Assembly: GCA_947492175.1 (NCBI GenBank)
Contig: CANLMQ010000026.1
Location: 1-64,000 of the forward strand
Reading direction: 5' to 3'
Source: an uncultured Draconibacterium sp.
GTDB taxonomy: Bacteria > Bacteroidota > Bacteroidia > Bacteroidales > Prolixibacteraceae
DNA length: 64,000 nt
The position numbers and the translations under genes were made by a program. The notes below the pieces were generated by a model. The model ran no database searches. It worked only from the letters and a program-made list of their open reading frames with translations, and was not told where the DNA came from. Below are positions 45,866 through 54,919 of this stretch, piece by piece; within the stretch, counting starts at the first letter, position 1, and each line of letters begins with the position of its first letter.

Positions 45866-45996
45866 CCTGCCTTTATAAAAAAAGAGTTAGAAACTTATTA
45901 AAACTACCTTTTCTCAGTTAGACCAATAAGTTTTCTGATCTAACTAAACTAGACTATGAACAATCGGGTTATCATTTAAAGATAACCCGTTTTTTT
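45866..45996 (+). ncRNA. candidate structured RNA with intrinsic terminator
   Basis: A degenerate -7 element (TATCTTAG, 45857-45864) precedes about 130 bases that can fold. GTTAGA+AACTTATT (45886-45899) pairs with AATAAGTT and TCTAAC (45925-45932, 45939-45944). A second copy, AGTTAGA (45916-45922), competes for the same TCTAACT (45939-45945). A strong terminator follows at 45965-45996. No gene lies downstream on this strand, which favours a free small RNA over a leader. A seven-codon frame (ATG at 45956) overlaps the terminator stem. Confidence 0.45.
45965..45996 (+). terminator. strong plus-strand terminator without an upstream plus-strand gene
   Basis: The perfect 9-bp arms CGGGTTATC and GATAACCCG (45965-45973/45981-45989) are followed by seven T. 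The nearest upstream plus-strand gene is gnd, which has its own terminator 1.5 kb earlier. Confidence 0.85.
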
Positions 45997-46165
45997 GCTC
46001 ATTATCACAAGCCTGAGGGATCACCTGCAAAAATCCGGTAGATTACTATTTTAATATTGCTGCCGCAGGCCTTCATTTTTTTCTACAAAAACGAAGCAAA
46101 AAAATATTGGTGTAAATCCCACCTATTTTTATGAAAAGTTAAGCCACTGTATAAAATAATTATAT

Positions 46166-46390
46166 GCGAGCTAAATTTATATCAGCACGAGCTATATTAA
46201 ATTAGATACGAGCAATTTCTATTTATATGCGAGCTAATTATAAATACTTGTGAGTAGAAAATAATAATTTGCGAGCTATACTCGCAAACAGATAATATAT
46301 ACTTGCATATAACTATTAATAGCTCGCTGGTAATTATATTTAGCATGTACAATAAATTTTATAGCTCGTAGAAGATTATTAAATACTCGT
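46166..46390. repeat. 21-bp-phased dyad array of twelve GCGAG-type motifs
   Basis: Forward motifs begin at 46166, 46187, 46208, 46229, 46250 and 46271 (GCGAG, ACGAG, ACGAG, GCGAG, GTGAG, GCGAG), mostly followed by CTA. Reverse motifs begin at 46281, 46302, 46323, 46344, 46365 and 46386 (CTCGC, CTTGC, CTCGC, CATGT, CTCGT, CTCGT). Every step is exactly 21 bp and the whole is symmetric about 46278. The 13-bp spacers are AT-rich and not conserved or complementary. Confidence 0.9.
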
Positions 46391-46471
46391 ACTATAATAT
46401 TCTTTGCAGGAATTTATTCGAGAGAAAAGAAAACTGAATTTAAGGGTGATTCCAAAATTTTGAAGTCCAGA

Positions 46472-47815
46472 TTAATCCATTCCTAATTTTCTGAGATTTT
46501 TGCGAAAACGAAGGTAAAACAAGATTCCAGCAGTGCTAAGCCCCACCAGGAATCCAAACCAAATACCTTGCGGCCCCACATTCAAAAGAAAGGCAAATAC
46601 ATAACTTGTTGGAATCCCCACCAACAAATAAGCAATAATAGCAATGAACATTGGCACTGTAACATCAGCCATCCCGCGAAGCGTACTAAGCATTATTACC
46701 TGTAATCCATCGAAAAGTTGAAATACTGCAGCTACAATTAATAAGCCTGCCGAAATTCTAATCACCTCAATATCCGTAGTAAACAGATACGGCAATATAT
46801 TTCGTCCTAAAACAAGTATCAAGGCAGATGTTGACATAAACATTAATACAAGGTGAGTAGAAGCATACGACGCCCTTTTCATCGATTTATAATCTTTTAT
46901 GCCCATTTGATGACTCACCCTAATTGTGTTTGCCTGCGAGACTCCCAAGGCAATCATATAAGTAACAGTAGCCATACCCAACGCCACCTGATGTGCAGCA
47001 AGTTGAGTTTCGCCTAACCATCCCATCATTACTGCTCCTATACCAAAAGTACTTACCTCAACAATCAATTGAAATCCAATAGGCAAACCAATCCTTAGTA
47101 ACGACAACACATGTTTTTTAACCATGGGCTTATAGTGTGCCAAAACAAAATATCTTCGGTAGCGCGAGTTGCGCAGAATATAAATACTAAACAACAATGG
47201 CATAATAATACGCGATACCAATGTACCAATACCAGCACCGTTTAGTCCCATGGCAGGCATTCCCAGTTTCCCGAAAATAAATACATAATTTACCAATATA
47301 TTAACAACGTTTGCGGTAAGCGTAATTTGCATGGCCATTTTTGTGTTTCCCAAACCTTCAAAAAATTGTTTAAAGGTGAAAAACAACATAAAGGGAAGAT
47401 AGGAAGCACACAATAGCAAATAATAGGGCTTTGCCAAACTTAATACTTCAGGACTTTGTCCCATTAGCGGTAAAAAGATATACACACTGAGCATGATTAA
47501 TGCCAATCCCGTACCGGCAATCAAATGAGAGAAAATCCCGTTTTTTAACCAAACTGTAGTTTTATTCAGGTCTCCATTTCCAAAAGCTTTACCAACCAAA
47601 GGCGTAAGACCAAACGTTAGCCCCATGCCAAAAACCATACCTATAATAAACACACTATTGGCAAAAGCTGCTGCTGCCAGTTCCGAGGTTCCCACATGAC
47701 CAACCATCATGTTATCAACCAATGAAACTGTAACCTGTCCAATTTGAGATAAAACAATTGGAAATGCCAATGCAAGGTTTCGCCTGTAAAAAGGAATATA
47801 TTCTTTAATTTTCAC
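46472..47815 (-). CDS. MATE-family multidrug/cation efflux transporter
   Basis: The 447-residue membrane protein has twelve hydrophobic segments arranged as two six-helix halves, the MATE layout. Family marks include LVDNMMVGHVGTSELAAAAFANSVF (about 32-56) and its counterpart in the second half, EVSTFGIGAVMMGWLGETQLAAHQVALGMA. It exports drugs or metabolites in exchange for Na+ or H+. The start is a GTG at 47813-47815; an in-frame stop upstream excludes a longer form. An exact TATCTTTG box lies only six bases before the start, and the DUF5916 gene ends 21 bases upstream. It may therefore be read both from that operon and from its own near-leaderless promoter. Confidence 0.92.
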   Translation of the reverse strand: MKIKEYIPFYRRNLALAFPIVLSQIGQVTVSLVDNMMVGHVGTSELAAAAFANSVFIIGMVFGMGLTFGLTPLVGKAFGNGDLNKTTVWLKNGIFSHLIAGTGLALIMLSVYIFLPLMGQSPEVLSLAKPYYLLLCASYLPFMLFFTFKQFFEGLGNTKMAMQITLTANVVNILVNYVFIFGKLGMPAMGLNGAGIGTLVSRIIMPLLFSIYILRNSRYRRYFVLAHYKPMVKKHVLSLLRIGLPIGFQLIVEVSTFGIGAVMMGWLGETQLAAHQVALGMATVTYMIALGVSQANTIRVSHQMGIKDYKSMKRASYASTHLVLMFMSTSALILVLGRNILPYLFTTDIEVIRISAGLLIVAAVFQLFDGLQVIMLSTLRGMADVTVPMFIAIIAYLLVGIPTSYVFAFLLNVGPQGIWFGFLVGLSTAGILFYLRFRKNLRKLGMD

Positions 47816-47820
47816 GACGA

Positions 47821-47828
47821 CAAAGATA
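47821..47828 (-). promoter_or_regulatory. TATCTTTG box next to the MATE start codon
   Basis: This exact TAnnTTTG match on the minus strand ends six bases before the GTG start. If used, the transcript would have almost no leader. No good -33 element is visible. Confidence 0.3.
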
Positions 47829-47836
47829 AACTTTTG

Positions 47837-50446
47837 TTACAACGAGAACCAGTAACTCAGTTTTATCATAAAAGCATTCTCCGATTTCAGTTTTCTTATG
47901 TTTTTTAAACTACCAAAAACCGAAGTATTATATTTATCAATGTATTCGAAGCGACTATTAGTCCATACAAAATACAGGGTCGATCCGGTTTTATATTCCC
48001 AACGCGCCACAAAATTGGACCGGAACTCCTGAAAATCAAAATCAAAGTCAAAACTTTCAAAATCGTGATAAACAGTATTGTTATCATCAATTAACAGTCC
48101 GTCTTTCTTTTCCAATAAATCGAAACGCTCCGAAAGACTTTTCGATTTAGAATCTGCAACCCTTCTGTAATTCAAATACTTCCCGGTTGAAACATACGGA
48201 CTTCCATAATACTGAAGCGAAAATTCGGGTGTAATAAAAAGTTCTGCTCTGAAAGTAGTATAAAACGTTTGACGGTCGAGCAATCCCACCAGGTATTCGC
48301 GCTTATTGTCGATTAATGAGTACCCAACATATTGGCTATTGTCTTTTAACGTTTCATAAACTGATTGACACGAGAGCAAAAACCGGTTACTTACCTGCCA
48401 GTTAACTGAGAATGCGTAATTATTAGTTTTGGTAATATCATCATCATTTCTGCTGATATTTGCATTTAAAGCCAGCATTAAATCTTTCTGTGAATTTGAT
48501 TGTAAAGCCATACGAACCGTATTTGCACCATCTATTCGCAACGATGGTCCACCACGAAGTGCACGTGTATCAATCTCATTAAAAACACGATCAATCATAA
48601 AATTTAACCGCCAGTAATTCTTAAACCGCATTTTTAAATAAATATCCATATCGTCCCAGATATTTTCTCCCCCATAACTCCATTTATGTCCCTGGCTTAC
48701 TTTTACCGAATAATTCAAAATAATTCCTTTTGGTCGGTTTACACGGTATTGAACATCAAAATCCTGGGAGATATAATCTGCCTGTCGCAAATAACCAATA
48801 TCGTTTAAATCAACACCCGGAGAACGCCATTCAAGGGCACCATCAACCACAAATTTACCACTACGTTTTCCTCCGGAAATTTCTCCTCCCCAGCCACTCA
48901 GACTGGTTTTGGTAGGATCATAATTTAAATGATCGGCATCTTCGCGCTGGAAATAGTGTCGTGAATTACGCTGCAAACGTGCAATTGATTTTTCGCTTCC
49001 GTTACTATTTGAAGCAAAACTCTTTGCAGCAACATAATATTTCCGGTTCTTCCAGTTGTGTTCAAAATCCAATCCTCCCACCAACGAATTATCGGTTAGA
49101 AATTCCAGGTTTTCATCCTTAATATTTCGGATTGTTGAAGTAAATATTCCTCCCAACACTGTACTTCCATTGTTTAGATCCTGCTTAACCCGGCCAATTG
49201 TATAATTCGTAAAGGGTTCAACAGCTTCTTTTATCGCATCATTGGCAGTTTTAACAGTTGCCTCTTCGTGGGCAGTAACACTGTTTACAATTCCAACCGA
49301 CAATCCTTTTTTGTTTTTACCGGTAAGTTTTAAAGCATTTAATATTGTAGCATTTTCCGGCATCGACATACTTTCAATCCCCTCAATATAATAGGTAGGA
49401 TCATAACTTGGTTCATGTCCAATTCTTCTGGAGTAAAATAACATATCACTGCCTGAATTATACTCCAATATACTGTTCCCTTCCAAAAAGAAGGGGCGCT
49501 TTTCATCGTAGAAAGTTTCATACGAAGTCAGGTTCAGTTCCGACGGATCGGCTTCAACCTGTCCAAAATCCGGATTAAAAGTATAATCTAATGTAAAATT
49601 CGAAGTCACCCCTATTTTCCCGTCAACACCAAATCCATATTTCATTTTATCGGTAGCTTCCGGAAGATACTTGGCACTACTATATGGCATAACTTCAAAA
49701 TTACGTTTGTAGGGAATATCTTTTATCCCCCGTAATTCGCCAAAAATATATACCATTGCAGGAGCATCAATGGGAATTAATTTCCATTGGCTTTCTTCAC
49801 TTAAGCGGTAAATGTACCGCCAAATGTGCATGCCCCAAACATGTTCATCTTTGTTTGCAAAACGTATTTGAGTAAAAGGAATCCTCATTTCGGCGTACCA
49901 TGCCGAGTCTCCAACCGATGTTTTTCCGTCCCAAACAGCATTCCAGTTAAAATCCCAGCCATATTCTCCCATGTGCATCAGATCAACTTTCTGCCCGGCA
50001 GAAGTCAGGTTAAATTCAAAAGCAGTTTGTTTATCATTATACGAATCGATGGCAATACCGGCTATATCTCCAACCGTATAGTCATCTCGTGGTCCGAGTA
50101 ACGGACTCATTTTCTCAGGTTCGTTATCGTGTGCGATTACAGCGAAGTATAAATACTTATCATCGTACAGAATCTTAATTTCCGTTTCTTGCGACGGAGC
50201 TTTGGCCTGATGGGGTTGTTGTTGAATAAATCCGCCATCCCAGTTGCCCACTGTTTGCCAACATTCATCGTTTAATTTACCATCTATCTTGGGAACAAGT
50301 TCGGTTCGAGTAGCATAGTAAACCCGTTTTATACTTGCATAATGGTTCACTAACGAATCATCCGACAAGGTATACTCCATATCCTGGGCATACGAATTAA
50401 ACAGACAAACTCCCAAAAAAACGACTAAATAAAGTTTAAATTGCAT
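47837..50446 (-). CDS. DUF5916 protein with CBM9-like domain and outer-membrane barrel
   Basis: The 869-residue exported protein has a signal peptide (1-20) and an N-terminal CBM9-like/DOMON domain (about 45-235; PKIDGKLNDECW and KILYDDKYLYFAVIAHDNEP). The long DUF5916 region that follows has alternating aromatic beta strands, including DYTFNPDFGQVEADPSELNL-like residues (PDFGQVEADPSE), YETFYDEKRPFFLEG, and a final strand ending in an aromatic residue (IKLSYWFSL). That points to an outer-membrane beta barrel. Its role is not established; related genes often sit by carbohydrate or efflux genes. It is followed by MATE after 21 bases and probably shares its transcript. Confidence 0.9.
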   Translation of the reverse strand: MQFKLYLVVFLGVCLFNSYAQDMEYTLSDDSLVNHYASIKRVYYATRTELVPKIDGKLNDECWQTVGNWDGGFIQQQPHQAKAPSQETEIKILYDDKYLYFAVIAHDNEPEKMSPLLGPRDDYTVGDIAGIAIDSYNDKQTAFEFNLTSAGQKVDLMHMGEYGWDFNWNAVWDGKTSVGDSAWYAEMRIPFTQIRFANKDEHVWGMHIWRYIYRLSEESQWKLIPIDAPAMVYIFGELRGIKDIPYKRNFEVMPYSSAKYLPEATDKMKYGFGVDGKIGVTSNFTLDYTFNPDFGQVEADPSELNLTSYETFYDEKRPFFLEGNSILEYNSGSDMLFYSRRIGHEPSYDPTYYIEGIESMSMPENATILNALKLTGKNKKGLSVGIVNSVTAHEEATVKTANDAIKEAVEPFTNYTIGRVKQDLNNGSTVLGGIFTSTIRNIKDENLEFLTDNSLVGGLDFEHNWKNRKYYVAAKSFASNSNGSEKSIARLQRNSRHYFQREDADHLNYDPTKTSLSGWGGEISGGKRSGKFVVDGALEWRSPGVDLNDIGYLRQADYISQDFDVQYRVNRPKGIILNYSVKVSQGHKWSYGGENIWDDMDIYLKMRFKNYWRLNFMIDRVFNEIDTRALRGGPSLRIDGANTVRMALQSNSQKDLMLALNANISRNDDDITKTNNYAFSVNWQVSNRFLLSCQSVYETLKDNSQYVGYSLIDNKREYLVGLLDRQTFYTTFRAELFITPEFSLQYYGSPYVSTGKYLNYRRVADSKSKSLSERFDLLEKKDGLLIDDNNTVYHDFESFDFDFDFQEFRSNFVARWEYKTGSTLYFVWTNSRFEYIDKYNTSVFGSLKNIRKLKSENAFMIKLSYWFSL

Positions 50447-50735
50447 GGTTGGTTAAATTAATGGTCAGCTAAAATAGAATCTTTTAGGTTAACAAAAAAT
50501 AATTTACGACATAAATTTAAAATTAGAACAAGTCCTTTGTATTTTCTAATAATTACAAATCAATCCAAGACATTACATATCAATTCACATTTATTAACAT
50601 ATTTTCATTTGTCAATTGAAAGACCAAAGGTAAATTCGATGACCAACTTTTTTCTACATTAAACAATTTTCAGAAAACCGAGTTATTTATAGCAGATTTT
50701 GAAATAGCTTAATTTTTTACTGAATTGAAAATTAT

Positions 50736-52241
50736 ATGAAGAAAATCAAAAAGATTCTAATCGCAAACCGTGGTGAAATTGCCATACGTGTAATGCGAAC
50801 ATGTAGAGAGCTGGACATTGAAACTGTGGCTATATATTCCGAAGCCGACCGGACATCTCTTCACGTAAGGTATGCACACGAAGCTTATTACGTTGGCAAA
50901 GCACCTTCTTCAGAGAGTTATTTAAACATCGACAAAATTATTGAAATAGCGAAACGAAGCAATGCCGATGCCATTCATCCTGGTTATGGTTTTCTGTCGG
51001 AAAATGCAGAATTCGCCGAAATATGCGAACGCGAAGGAATACAATTTATAGGTCCTTCTCCTGAAGTTATAATACGAATGGGAGATAAAATACAGGCGCG
51101 CGAAGCAATGACAGCAGCAGGAATACCGGTAGTTCCCGGTACCGATTCTGAAATTAAAACAGAAGAAGAAGTATTGGCGGTTATTGAAGAAATAGGCCTA
51201 CCGGTAATGATCAAGGCTTCGGCAGGTGGCGGAGGAAAAGGAATGCGATTGGTAAAAAACCGTTCCGAAGTAGTTTCGGCTGTGCGTGCCGCACGTTCTG
51301 AGGCAAAAGCAGCATTTGGCAACGATGCGGTTTACATCGAAAAATACATTACATCTCCCCATCATATCGAGTTTCAGATACTGGCAGACCAACACGGAAA
51401 TACGGTACACTTATTTGAACGCGAATGCTCTGTGCAGCGCCGGCATCAGAAAATGATAGAAGAAACACCCTCTCCCTTAATGACCGATGAATTACGCAAG
51501 GAAATGGGGAAAGCTGCTGTTGAAGCCGCCAAAGCTGTAAGTTATCACGGAGCAGGTACCATCGAATTTTTAGTTGACAACGAACTGAATTATTATTTTC
51601 TTGAGATGAATACACGCTTGCAGGTGGAGCATCCGATTACCGAACGTGTAACCGGAATTGACCTTGTAAAGCAACAAATATTCGTAGCCGAAGGACAAAA
51701 GCTGGCCTTTAAACAAGAAGATTTAAAACAAAAGGGGCATGCCATTGAATGCCGCGTATATGCCGAAGACCCGGACAACAATTTTATGCCCAGTGCCGGA
51801 AAAGTATATAAAATATCAGCCCCGCTGGGACTTGGAGTTCGAACCGATGGTTATGTTTATGAAGGTTATGAAATACCGATCTACTACGACCCAATGATTT
51901 CGAAACTTATAGTTTGGGGTAAAACCAGAAACGAAGCAATTGCCCGTATGCGGCGAGCCTTATACGAATACAAAATAACGGGAGTAAAAACTTCAATTAA
52001 AATGCTGGAGCGGGTAATGAATAACGAAAATTTTATCTCCGGAAATTATGACACTCATTTTATTGAAAAGAATCAGGATCAGCTTCTATCTTCGGGGCCT
52101 AAAAAAGATCCTGTTGATATGGTAATTATTGCTACGCTTATTGATTATCTGGATAAAATCGGAACCACTGAAGCAAACACCAAAGAATTTGCACCGGCAC
52201 AAAGTCGCTGGAAAAAAATCCCTTATGTAAATCATTTTTAA
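50736..52241 (+). CDS. acyl-CoA carboxylase, biotin carboxylase subunit
   Basis: The 501-residue subunit carboxylates biotin with ATP and bicarbonate. Motifs run in family order: KKILIANRGEIAIRVMRT at the N terminus, the ATP glycine loop KASAGGGGKGMRLV (about 163-176), ECSVQRRHQK (about 231-240), EMNTRLQVEHPITE (about 289-302), and a C-terminal BC domain. It is encoded with a separate biotin carrier and a carboxyltransferase, the arrangement of propionyl-CoA or acetyl-CoA carboxylases (PccA/AccC type). In this phylum it may serve methylmalonyl-CoA interconversion. A gap of 9 bases leads to the next gene. Confidence 0.93.
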   Translation: MKKIKKILIANRGEIAIRVMRTCRELDIETVAIYSEADRTSLHVRYAHEAYYVGKAPSSESYLNIDKIIEIAKRSNADAIHPGYGFLSENAEFAEICEREGIQFIGPSPEVIIRMGDKIQAREAMTAAGIPVVPGTDSEIKTEEEVLAVIEEIGLPVMIKASAGGGGKGMRLVKNRSEVVSAVRAARSEAKAAFGNDAVYIEKYITSPHHIEFQILADQHGNTVHLFERECSVQRRHQKMIEETPSPLMTDELRKEMGKAAVEAAKAVSYHGAGTIEFLVDNELNYYFLEMNTRLQVEHPITERVTGIDLVKQQIFVAEGQKLAFKQEDLKQKGHAIECRVYAEDPDNNFMPSAGKVYKISAPLGLGVRTDGYVYEGYEIPIYYDPMISKLIVWGKTRNEAIARMRRALYEYKITGVKTSIKMLERVMNNENFISGNYDTHFIEKNQDQLLSSGPKKDPVDMVIIATLIDYLDKIGTTEANTKEFAPAQSRWKKIPYVNHF

Positions 52242-52250
52242 TCGAAAACT

Positions 52251-52760
52251 ATGGCAATTGAAATAAAAGTAGGCGACAGAGTAGCCTGGGTTAACCTGTT
52301 AAAACAAGACGGAAATATTCTGGAGGTAGATGTGGATGGTAAAATTTACGAAGTAGATTTAATGCACACTGCCGATGGTACTTTTTCTATTTTGGAAGGA
52401 GGTCACTCTTACAATATTGAGCTGGTTCCCGATTCTTCTCCTAAAAAATATACGGCTTATACTCTTTACGACACCTTTGATGTTGAAGTAATAGACGCCG
52501 AAGCAAGATACTTATTAAACAGAAATGCGAATGGTGCCTCGTCGGGCGAAAACAAAATAACCTCGCCTATGCCGGGTAAGGTTGTTAACGTTTTGGTTAG
52601 CGAAGGAGATATAGTTAAGGAAGGCGAAACTGTTGTTATCATTTCGGCCATGAAAATGGAGAGTGAGTATAAAGCGCCCAAAGATGGAGTAGTTAAAAAA
52701 GTATATGTAAAAAACGAAGAAACAATTGACGGAAACCAAATATTAATTGAACTCGACTAA
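52251..52760 (+). CDS. biotin carboxyl carrier protein of acyl-CoA carboxylase
   Basis: The 169-residue protein has a C-terminal biotinyl domain (about 103-168) with the biotin Lys135 in the AMKM motif and the usual PMPGKVV opening. The N-terminal 95 residues form a separate beta domain ([16 protein letters not shown]) linked by an Asn/Ser-rich hinge, as in stand-alone carriers of propionyl-CoA carboxylase or methylmalonyl-CoA decarboxylase. It moves carboxybiotin between the carboxylase before it and the transferase after it. Its stop lies 14 bases before the ATG of the transferase. Confidence 0.93.
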   Translation: MAIEIKVGDRVAWVNLLKQDGNILEVDVDGKIYEVDLMHTADGTFSILEGGHSYNIELVPDSSPKKYTAYTLYDTFDVEVIDAEARYLLNRNANGASSGENKITSPMPGKVVNVLVSEGDIVKEGETVVIISAMKMESEYKAPKDGVVKKVYVKNEETIDGNQILIELD

Positions 52761-52773
52761 AGCAAAAATCGAT

Positions 52774-54309
52774 ATGAATTTAAGTGAAAAATACCGCCAA
52801 CTGGAAGAATTTAATGCCAAAGCCGAAGAAGGTGGAGGTAAAACAAGAATTGAAAAACAACATGCTGCCGGAAAAAAAACAGCACGCGAAAGAATAAAAC
52901 AGCTGCTTGATCCGGGCACATTTAACGAAATAGACAAGTTAATGACCCACCGGAATTACGATTTCGGAATGGAAACTCAAAAGATTCTGGGTGACGGACT
53001 GATCTCCGGCTATGGAAAAGTAAACGGCCGGTTAGTATATGTTTTCGCACAAGACTTTACTGTTTTTGGTGGTTCGTTAAGCCGCGCCAATGCCGATAAA
53101 ATTGTAAAAATACAGGAACTGGCTTTAAAAATGGGCGCACCTGTTATCGGCCTGAACGATTCGGGTGGTGCACGTATTCAGGAAGGTGTTGAAAGTTTGG
53201 CAGGCTATGCCGACATCTTTTACAACAATGTTATTTCGTCGGGTGTTATTCCGCAAATTTCGGCCATACTCGGGCCATGCGCCGGAGGAGCAGTGTACTC
53301 CCCTGCCCTTACCGATTTCATTTTTATGGTGAATGAAAAAAGCCACATGTTTGTTACCGGTCCCGAAGTAATTAAAACAGTTACACACGAAGATGTTTCG
53401 AAGGAAGAACTGGGTGGTGCAAATACCCACAATACCAAAAGTGGTGTTGCCCACTTTAATGGCAGCGACGAAGATCAAACCCTGATGATGGTACGTGAAT
53501 TGTTGAGCTTTCTGCCTTCAAATAACTTGGAAGATCCTCCGGTGAAACCAACTGTCGATCCATCGGACCGGACTGAAGAAAGTTTACAGGAAATTGTTCC
53601 GGCTGATCCGAACAAGCCTTACGACATGCACGATATTATTCAGAATGTAATAGACAACAAACACTTTTTGGAGGTACAACAGCAATATGCACAAAACATT
53701 ATCGTAGGTTTTGCACGCTTTGCCGGTAAACCTGTCGGGATTGTGGCCAACCAGCCCGCTCACCTTGCCGGCGTTTTAGATATCAATTCGTCGGTAAAAG
53801 CAGCACGGTTTGTACGTTTTTGCGATGCTTTTAATTTGCCGCTTGTAACTTTTGTTGATGTTCCGGGATTTTTACCGGGTACCAACCAGGAATTTGGTGG
53901 CATTATAAAACACGGAGCAAAATTATTATATGCATTTGCCGAAGCCACTGTTCCAAAAATAACCGTTATAACCCGTAAAGCATATGGAGGAGCTTACGAT
54001 GTAATGTCAAGCAAACATATTGGAGCTGACGTAAACCTGGCCTACCCAACTTCCGAAATTGCAGTAATGGGGCCCGAAGGCGCCATTAACATTATTCACC
54101 GTAATGGATTAAACGAAGAAGAAAGAGCAAAGGCAGTAGCCGATTATCGCGATAAATTTGCGAACCCGTATAAAGCAGCATCACTGGGATATATCGACGA
54201 AATTATTAATCCGCGCGATACCCGTAAAAAGGTTATTGATGCTTTGGATATGACACAAAATAAGCGTAAGTCGAACCCACCGAAAAAGCACGGAAATATA
54301 CCTCTTTAA
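52774..54309 (+). CDS. acyl-CoA carboxylase carboxyltransferase subunit (PccB/MmdA type)
   Basis: The 511-residue protein belongs to the carboxyltransferase family with two crotonase-like halves. The N-terminal half includes the oxyanion-hole pattern [16 protein letters not shown] (about 131-146) and [16 protein letters not shown] (about 168-183). The C-terminal half includes [13 protein letters not shown] and [14 protein letters not shown]. It takes CO2 from carboxybiotin to an acyl-CoA, most likely propionyl-CoA, or runs as a decarboxylase; membrane subunits of a sodium pump are not present. A TTG nine codons upstream overlaps the carrier gene, but the ATG at 52774 fits the family start. 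A large hairpin follows. Confidence 0.93.
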   Translation: MNLSEKYRQLEEFNAKAEEGGGKTRIEKQHAAGKKTARERIKQLLDPGTFNEIDKLMTHRNYDFGMETQKILGDGLISGYGKVNGRLVYVFAQDFTVFGGSLSRANADKIVKIQELALKMGAPVIGLNDSGGARIQEGVESLAGYADIFYNNVISSGVIPQISAILGPCAGGAVYSPALTDFIFMVNEKSHMFVTGPEVIKTVTHEDVSKEELGGANTHNTKSGVAHFNGSDEDQTLMMVRELLSFLPSNNLEDPPVKPTVDPSDRTEESLQEIVPADPNKPYDMHDIIQNVIDNKHFLEVQQQYAQNIIVGFARFAGKPVGIVANQPAHLAGVLDINSSVKAARFVRFCDAFNLPLVTFVDVPGFLPGTNQEFGGIIKHGAKLLYAFAEATVPKITVITRKAYGGAYDVMSSKHIGADVNLAYPTSEIAVMGPEGAINIIHRNGLNEEERAKAVADYRDKFANPYKAASLGYIDEIINPRDTRKKVIDALDMTQNKRKSNPPKKHGNIPL

Positions 54310-54418
54310 AAAAGATTAATTAAGATAGTTAGAGATTGATAAAGATTGATTAGGGCACACAAACAATCTTTTATCAATCTCTTATCTATCTCCTTTCAAT
54401 CTTCCATCAATCTTTTTT
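54308..54418 (+). terminator. large hairpin after the carboxylase operon
   Basis: The inner arms are 54331-54348 and 54364-54382 (AGAGATTGATAAAGATTG with its complement, one bulge). The outer arms AAAAAAGATT and AATCTTTTTT close the structure at the edges. It probably ends the acyl-CoA carboxylase transcript. Confidence 0.65.
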
Positions 54419-54476
54419 AATCACCTCTCCCTCATTGTTAACAAAGCCTTTACTCACATAAAAAACCTGTAAACTG

Positions 54477-54507
54477 TTTGATAAATAACATTTTATTTCT
54501 ATTTTTG
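54477..54507 (+). promoter_or_regulatory. promoter of the rpsF-rpsR-rplI operon
   Basis: The -33 element TTTG (54477-54480) and exact -7 element TATTTTTG (54500-54507) are 19 bp apart. Transcription should start near 54513. Confidence 0.75.
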
Positions 54508-54511
54508 CGCG

Positions 54512-54525
54512 TCCAAAATTTTGGA
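54512..54525. promoter_or_regulatory. palindrome at the start of the rpsF leader
   Basis: TCCAAAATTTTGGA is a perfect 14-bp palindrome that begins at or beside the predicted transcription start. It may be a regulatory site or simply an AT-rich chance palindrome. Confidence 0.4.
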
Positions 54526-54559
54526 TTTTAATATTTAATAAATTAAAAATTAGACGATT

Positions 54560-54916
54560 ATGTTGAATCAGTACGAAACCGTTTTCATTTGTACTCCCGT
54601 TTTATCTGAGCCACAGGTAAAGGAAGCGGTAAACAAATTCAAGGACATCATCGCCAGCAATGGAGGTGAATTGATCCATGAAGAAGATTGGGGCATGAAA
54701 AAACTGGCTTACCCAATCCAGAAGAAATCTACTGGCTTTTATCATTTGTTTGAATTTAAAGCCGATCCTTCATTTATTACTAAAATGGAGACTGACTTCC
54801 GTCGTGACGAGCGTGTAATCCGCTTCATGACCGTAAAACTTGACAAATATGCTGCGGCATATAGCGAGAAGAGAAGAAAACTTCGTAAAGAAAAATCAGA
54901 AAAAAAGGAGGCGTAA
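54560..54916 (+). CDS. rpsF: ribosomal protein bS6
   Basis: The 118-residue small-subunit protein has the bS6 start [10 protein letters not shown], the [26 protein letters not shown] core and a basic tail ([18 protein letters not shown]). It pairs with bS18 on the platform of the 30S subunit. The order rpsF-rpsR-rplI is the common one in Bacteroidetes. Its own start has no SD sequence, unlike the next two genes. The rpsR SD lies inside its last codons and stop. Confidence 0.97.
   Translation: MLNQYETVFICTPVLSEPQVKEAVNKFKDIIASNGGELIHEEDWGMKKLAYPIQKKSTGFYHLFEFKADPSFITKMETDFRRDERVIRFMTVKLDKYAAAYSEKRRKLRKEKSEKKEA
54906..54911 (+). promoter_or_regulatory. strong Shine-Dalgarno sequence before rpsR
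   Basis: AGGAGG lies eight bases before the rpsR ATG, in a run of A. Almost no other gene in the window has such a sequence. SD sequences before the bS18 and bS21 genes have been proposed as feedback elements in Bacteroidetes. Confidence 0.85.
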
Positions 54917-54919
54917 ATC

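Larger units (their letters stand above)
45574..46471. other. 898-base gene-free region with a structured RNA candidate and a 21-bp dyad array
   Basis: No protein-coding frame is convincing here. From left to right it holds the alcohol dehydrogenase promoter with a palindrome (45658-45671), an AT-rich gap, a candidate small RNA or attenuator ending in a strong terminator (45866-45996), a stretch with no clear structure (45997-46160), and the 21-bp-phased dyad array (46166-46390). MATE ends on the minus strand at 46472. Confidence 0.6.

Noticed and set aside
28005..45952. 13-base CTAACTAAACTAG found at 28005 and 45940, and a 10-base part on the minus strand at 33156
   Set aside because: In AT-rich DNA of this length, repeated 13-mers are expected by chance many times; positions and contexts differ.
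46166..46390. CRISPR array or integron attC cluster for the 21-bp repeats
   Set aside because: The conserved part is only 5-8 bp, half the copies are inverted, spacers are 13 bp and AT-rich, and there are no cas or integrase genes.
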